Origin: Streptomyces cyanogenus
Lineage (GTDB): Bacteria; Actinomycetota; Actinomycetes; Streptomycetales; Streptomycetaceae
NCBI RefSeq assembly: GCF_017526105.1
Contig: NZ_CP071839.1
Location: 7,602,001 to 7,666,000, forward strand
Length of the DNA: 64,000 nucleotides
Direction: 5' to 3'
In this document: one piece after another, positions 61,044-64,000 of the stretch
Layout of the letters: every line of letters starts with the position of its first letter
Position numbering within the stretch: position 1 is the first letter of the stretch
Translations under genes and position numbers: made by a program
The notes under the pieces: generated by a model
What the model was told of the DNA's origin: nothing
The model's input: the letters and a program-made list of their open reading frames with translations, nothing else
The model's database searches: none

Positions 61044-62390
61044 GTGACGCTCGCCAACCCGGTGCCCACCATGGCCCCGCACTCGCTTCTGGTCTTCCTC
61101 CTCCAACTCGCCTTCCTGCTGCTGTTCGCCCTCGTCCTGGGCCGGCTGGCCGAGCGCTTCCGTATGCCGGCGGTGGTCGGCGAGCTGTGCGCGGGCCTGC
61201 TGCTCGGCCCGTCCGTGCTCCAGCACGTGCTGCCCGGCTTCTCCGCGTGGCTGCTGCCCCGGCAGCCGGAGCAGATGCACCTGCTCGACGCCACCGGCCA
61301 GCTCGGTGTGCTGCTCCTCGTCGGAGTCACCGGCGCCGAGCTGAACTTCGGTCTCGTCCGCAAGCGCGGCGCCACCGCCGCCCGGGTCAGCATCGCCGGC
61401 CTGGTGCTGCCGCTCGGCCTCGGCATCGCCACCGGCTTCGCGCTGCGCGGCGTCCTCCTGCCGGACGGCGTCGACCCCACCGTCTTCGCGTTCTTCCTCG
61501 GCGTCGCGATGTGCGTCACCGCGATCCCGGTGATCGCCAAGACGCTCCTCGACATGAAGCTGTTGCACCGCGACATCGGCCAGCTCATCCTGTCCGCCGG
61601 TGTCGTGGACGACGTCGTCGGCTGGTTCCTGCTCTCCGTGGTCTCCGCGATGGCCACCGCCGGACTCACCGCGGGTGTCATGGCGACGTCGGTGCTCTGC
61701 CCGGTCGGTGTCGTGCTGTTCGCCGTGTTCCCCGGCCGCCCGCTGGTGGGTGCCGCGCTGCGCCGGGCGGGCCGTGCCGAGGGCTCCGCGCCCACGATCA
61801 CGACGGTCGTCGTCCTCGTCCTGTTCGGTGCCGCGGCCACCCAGGCGATGAAACTCGAAGCGATCTTCGGTGCCTTCGTCTGCGGCGTGCTGGTCGGCAC
61901 CAGCAAGGACCTGGACCGGGAGAAGCTCGAACCGCTGAAGACGACCGTACTGGCCTTCCTCGCCCCGCTGTTCTTCGCCACCGCCGGGCTGCGGATGGAC
62001 CTCACCGGGCTGCGCCACCCGGAGGTCCTCGCCGCCGCCCTCGCCGTGCTCGCCGTCGCTGTCCTCGGCAAGTTCTCCGGCGCCTTCCTCGGCGCCCGGT
62101 TCAGCCGCCTCAACCGCTGGGAGGCGCTCGCCCTCGGGGCCGGCATGAACTGCCGTGGCGTGGTCGAGGTCGTCGTGGCGATGACCGGCCTGCGCCTCGG
62201 CGTCCTGGACACCGACGCGTACACCATCGTCGTCCTCGTCGCCATCGTGACCTCGCTGATGACGCCGCCCGTCCTCCGGCTCGCGATGGCCCGCGCCGAG
62301 GAACTCGCCGACGCCGGGCTCACCTTGGAGGAGGCGGCCCCGCGCGCCCCCGGACGGACCGGCGCACCCGACAATGAGGTGATCCCATGA
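61044..62390 (+). CDS. CPA2-family cation/H+ antiporter
   Basis: A 448-residue membrane protein with about 12 hydrophobic helices. The conserved Asp pair of the transport core is Asp189-Asp190 in AGVVDDVVGW, and the preceding helix has TAIPVIAK (159-166), both CPA2 hallmarks; the C-terminal half has GAFVCGVLVG and an NCRGVVEVVVA helix. The GTG at 61044 follows GAGGGAAGAG. It overlaps the rifJ-like start by 4 nt (ATGA), so it is co-expressed with the pathway. It would exchange Na+ or K+ for protons at the cell membrane. Ansamycin export is usually assigned to MFS pumps, so an antiporter role in self-protection or pH balance is inference. No soluble RCK domain is attached. Confidence 0.88.
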   Translation: MTLANPVPTMAPHSLLVFLLQLAFLLLFALVLGRLAERFRMPAVVGELCAGLLLGPSVLQHVLPGFSAWLLPRQPEQMHLLDATGQLGVLLLVGVTGAELNFGLVRKRGATAARVSIAGLVLPLGLGIATGFALRGVLLPDGVDPTVFAFFLGVAMCVTAIPVIAKTLLDMKLLHRDIGQLILSAGVVDDVVGWFLLSVVSAMATAGLTAGVMATSVLCPVGVVLFAVFPGRPLVGAALRRAGRAEGSAPTITTVVVLVLFGAAATQAMKLEAIFGAFVCGVLVGTSKDLDREKLEPLKTTVLAFLAPLFFATAGLRMDLTGLRHPEVLAAALAVLAVAVLGKFSGAFLGARFSRLNRWEALALGAGMNCRGVVEVVVAMTGLRLGVLDTDAYTIVVLVAIVTSLMTPPVLRLAMARAEELADAGLTLEEAAPRAPGRTGAPDNEVIP

Positions 62391-62830
62391 GCACCCTGCT
62401 CCTGCTGAACGGCCCCAACCTCGGCATCCTCGGCCGCCGCGAGCCGGAGATCTACGGCACCGACACCCTCGCCGACATCGAGAAGGCCGTCGCCACCGAA
62501 GTGAGCGGCGCCAGCTGGGAGGTGCTCTCCCTCCAGCACGACTCCGAGGGCGACCTGGTGCGCGACATCAACCGGCACCACTCCGGCACCGTCGGCGCCA
62601 TCGTCAACCCCGGGGCGCTGATGATCGCCGGCTGGAGCCTGCGCGACGCCCTCGCCGCCTACCCGCAGCCCTGGATCGAGGTGCACCTGAGCAACGTGTG
62701 GGCCCGGGAGCAGTTCCGGCACGAGTCCGTGATCGCCCCGCTGGCGTCCGGCGTCGTCGTGGGCCTCGGCTCCCTGGGCTACCGGCTGGCCGCGCAGGCC
62801 CTGCTGGAACTGGCCGGGGCGAACCGCTGA
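62387..62830 (+). CDS. rifJ: Aminodehydroquinate dehydratase, type II DHQase (RifJ-like)
   Basis: A 147-residue type II dehydroquinase. It dehydrates aminodehydroquinate to aminodehydroshikimate, the substrate of AHBA synthase. LNGPNLGILGRREPEIYG (7-24) contains the catalytic Tyr23; NPGAL (74-78) and EVHLSN (98-103, with His100) form the rest of the site, and Arg111 lies in RHES. Primary-metabolism enzymes usually read N-P-(A/G)-(A/G)-x-THTSVAL where this protein has NPGALMIAGWSL, a difference I associate with the amino-specific subgroup. The ATG at 62387 overlaps the antiporter stop by 4 nt. The gene is separate from the G-H-I run, as rifJ is in the rifamycin cluster. Confidence 0.93.
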   Translation: MSTLLLLNGPNLGILGRREPEIYGTDTLADIEKAVATEVSGASWEVLSLQHDSEGDLVRDINRHHSGTVGAIVNPGALMIAGWSLRDALAAYPQPWIEVHLSNVWAREQFRHESVIAPLASGVVVGLGSLGYRLAAQALLELAGANR

Positions 62831-62899
62831 CCACCGGCGGGCCGGCCCGCGCCGCGCCCGCACCTCACCGTACCCGTGTCGCGAAAGGACACCCCGCTC

Positions 62900-63592
62900 A
62901 TGAAGCTCGCCCTGCACGAGGCCGGCGACGGCGACCGGACGGTACTGCTCGTCCACGGCGTGATGTCGTCCGCGGACACCTGGCGCCGGGTGGCGCCGGC
63001 CCTCGTCGAGCGCGGATACCGCGTGCTCATGCCCGACCTGCGCGGCCACGGGGACAGCCCGCACGCCGACGAGTACACGCCCGAACTGCTCGCGGCCGAC
63101 CTCGTGGAGACCGTCCCGGCAGGCGTCGACCTGGCCCTCGCCCACTCCTTCGGCGCGCCCGTGCTCGCCCTCGCGGTGGCCGGCCTGCGCCCGGCCCGGG
63201 TCGTCTACAGCGACCCCGCGTGGAAGCTCGGCGCCAAGTCGGTCGACGAGGTGAGGGAGTTCGCGCAGGCCACCAAGTCCGCCACCGCCGACAGCATCCG
63301 GCAGCTGTGCCCCCGCTGGCTGCCCGAGGACATCGAGGCCGAGCTGGCCGGGTACGCCCGCTGGGACGTCCGGGCCATCGAGTGGCTGCGGAGCGACCGG
63401 GACCTGATCCCCGCGCGCGCCGAGGTGCCCTCGCTCGTCCAGGGCGCCGGCGACCACCACCTCGTACCGGACGAGCTGGCCGAACGGCTCCGCGGGCGAG
63501 GCTTCGAGGTGGTGTACGTGCCGGACACCGGCCACTGCATCCACCGCGACGATCTCGACGGCTTCCTGAAGTCGCTGGACGGCTGGCTCTGA
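62900..63592 (+). CDS. Alpha/beta hydrolase
   Basis: A 230-residue alpha/beta hydrolase with a visible triad: Ser83 in LAHSFGAP, Asp185 in GAGDHH and His212 in TGHCIH; HG at 19-20 gives the oxyanion hole. I prefer the ATG at 62900, which has AAAGGA 10 nt upstream, to an in-frame GTG at 62876. It follows rifJ by 69 nt on the same strand, so it could be co-transcribed and act as a tailoring esterase/lactonase or in resistance. No substrate can be read from the sequence. Equally it may be the first gene outside the cluster. Confidence 0.82.
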   Translation: MKLALHEAGDGDRTVLLVHGVMSSADTWRRVAPALVERGYRVLMPDLRGHGDSPHADEYTPELLAADLVETVPAGVDLALAHSFGAPVLALAVAGLRPARVVYSDPAWKLGAKSVDEVREFAQATKSATADSIRQLCPRWLPEDIEAELAGYARWDVRAIEWLRSDRDLIPARAEVPSLVQGAGDHHLVPDELAERLRGRGFEVVYVPDTGHCIHRDDLDGFLKSLDGWL

Positions 63593-63644
63593 CCGCGCGG
63601 GCGGGGCGCCCGGCCGGCGTCCCGCCCCGTGTTACGTTGATCCA

Positions 63645-64000
63645 ATGGACGCAGGTCACCTCACGCGGGTGGACACGGGCAGTTCCCCGGTCACGGGCCC
63701 CACGCCCCCCGTGCTGCACGGCTCCTTCGCGATCGAGCTGGACTTCACGGTGCCGCGGGCCGAGGTGTTCCGCGGCTTCGCCGACCCGTCCCTGCGGCGC
63801 CGCTGGTTCCGGCTGCCCGGCGGTTCCGCCACCGCCCGGCACGAGCTGGACTTCCGGGTCGGCGGCGGAGAGAGCGCCGGCAACGTCTTCGTCTCCGGCG
63901 ACACCGAGGAGCACCTCGCCTACCGCTCCCGGTTCCTGGACATCGTGCCCGACACCCGGATCGTCCACGTCTACGAGGCCGAGGTCGACGGCAGCCGCCG
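63645..64000 (+). CDS. AHSA1/SRPBCC-family protein, truncated by the window edge
   Basis: The first 118 codons of a gene that continues past the right edge. From the ATG at 63645 the translation has the AHSA1 (Aha1-like activator, SRPBCC superfamily) pattern: FTVPRAEVFRGFADPSLRRR followed by FRVGGGESAGN and a FLDIVPDTRIVHVYE strand. Proteins of this family have a ligand-binding cavity and are often encoded with ArsR regulators. There is no Shine-Dalgarno sequence; TACGTT at 63633-63638 lies 6 nt before the ATG, which would suit a leaderless transcript. It is probably outside the ansamycin cluster. Confidence 0.72.
   Translation, partial: MDAGHLTRVDTGSSPVTGPTPPVLHGSFAIELDFTVPRAEVFRGFADPSLRRRWFRLPGGSATARHELDFRVGGGESAGNVFVSGDTEEHLAYRSRFLDIVPDTRIVHVYEAEVDGSR

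Overview
The window is about 64 kb of very GC-rich DNA with actinomycete features: strong third-position G/C, GTG starts, ATGA start/stop overlaps and leaderless-looking promoters. It is most likely Streptomyces. Nearly all of it is one ansamycin gene cluster, built on the starter 3-amino-5-hydroxybenzoic acid (AHBA). This rests on a complete-looking set of amino-shikimate genes in rif-like order, an arylamine N-acetyltransferase-type amide synthase directly after the last polyketide synthase (PKS), and the absence of any integrated thioesterase.

Layout. Positions 3-44114 hold four type I PKS genes on the + strand; the first is cut by the left window edge. They give a partial module (M0) and eight full modules (M1-M8), each full one KS-AT-DH-KR-ACP. 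AT motifs read, in order M1-M8: malonyl, malonyl, methylmalonyl, malonyl, methylmalonyl, malonyl, malonyl, methylmalonyl. Positions 44159-46356 hold the amide synthase (rifF-like) and an FAD-dependent halogenase. Positions 46474-49792 hold rifG-, rifH- and rifI-like genes with overlapping starts. Positions 49800-53700 are an accessory block that splits the AHBA genes: GNAT, LCM-type methyltransferase, HAD hydrolase, a divergent cupin/MarR pair with a paired operator, and a transposase remnant. Positions 53720-57597 hold rifK-, L-, M- and N-like genes. Positions 57598-58361 are non-coding and strongly repetitive: a 22-nt minisatellite, then two extra 169-bp copies of the 3' end of the next gene. 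A Rif-Orf19-like flavin monooxygenase lies on the - strand (58362-60029). It is followed on the + strand by a type II thioesterase (rifR-like), a CPA2 cation/H+ antiporter, rifJ-like, an alpha/beta hydrolase and a truncated AHSA1/SRPBCC gene.

How it works together. RifL/K/M/N-like enzymes make kanosamine and kanosamine 6-phosphate. RifH, G, J and I-like enzymes carry the nitrogen through the aminoshikimate route, and RifK also makes AHBA. AHBA primes the PKS, whose loading region is left of the window. Domain reading predicts, numbering from the amide carbonyl, a 2-methyl-2,4,6-triene amide, 8-methyl, 9- and 11-hydroxyls, a 12-methyl-12-ene and a 14-ene. The amide synthase closes the macrolactam. 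The monooxygenase and halogenase point to a chlorinated naphthoquinoid ansamycin. From memory this fits the naphthomycin family best; that assignment is inference and no database was searched. The AHBA logic is known biology. The less expected features are the co-varying KR/DH states across modules, the near-exact internal repeats in the PKS genes, the repetitive segment at 57.6-58.4 kb and the accessory block inside the AHBA operon.
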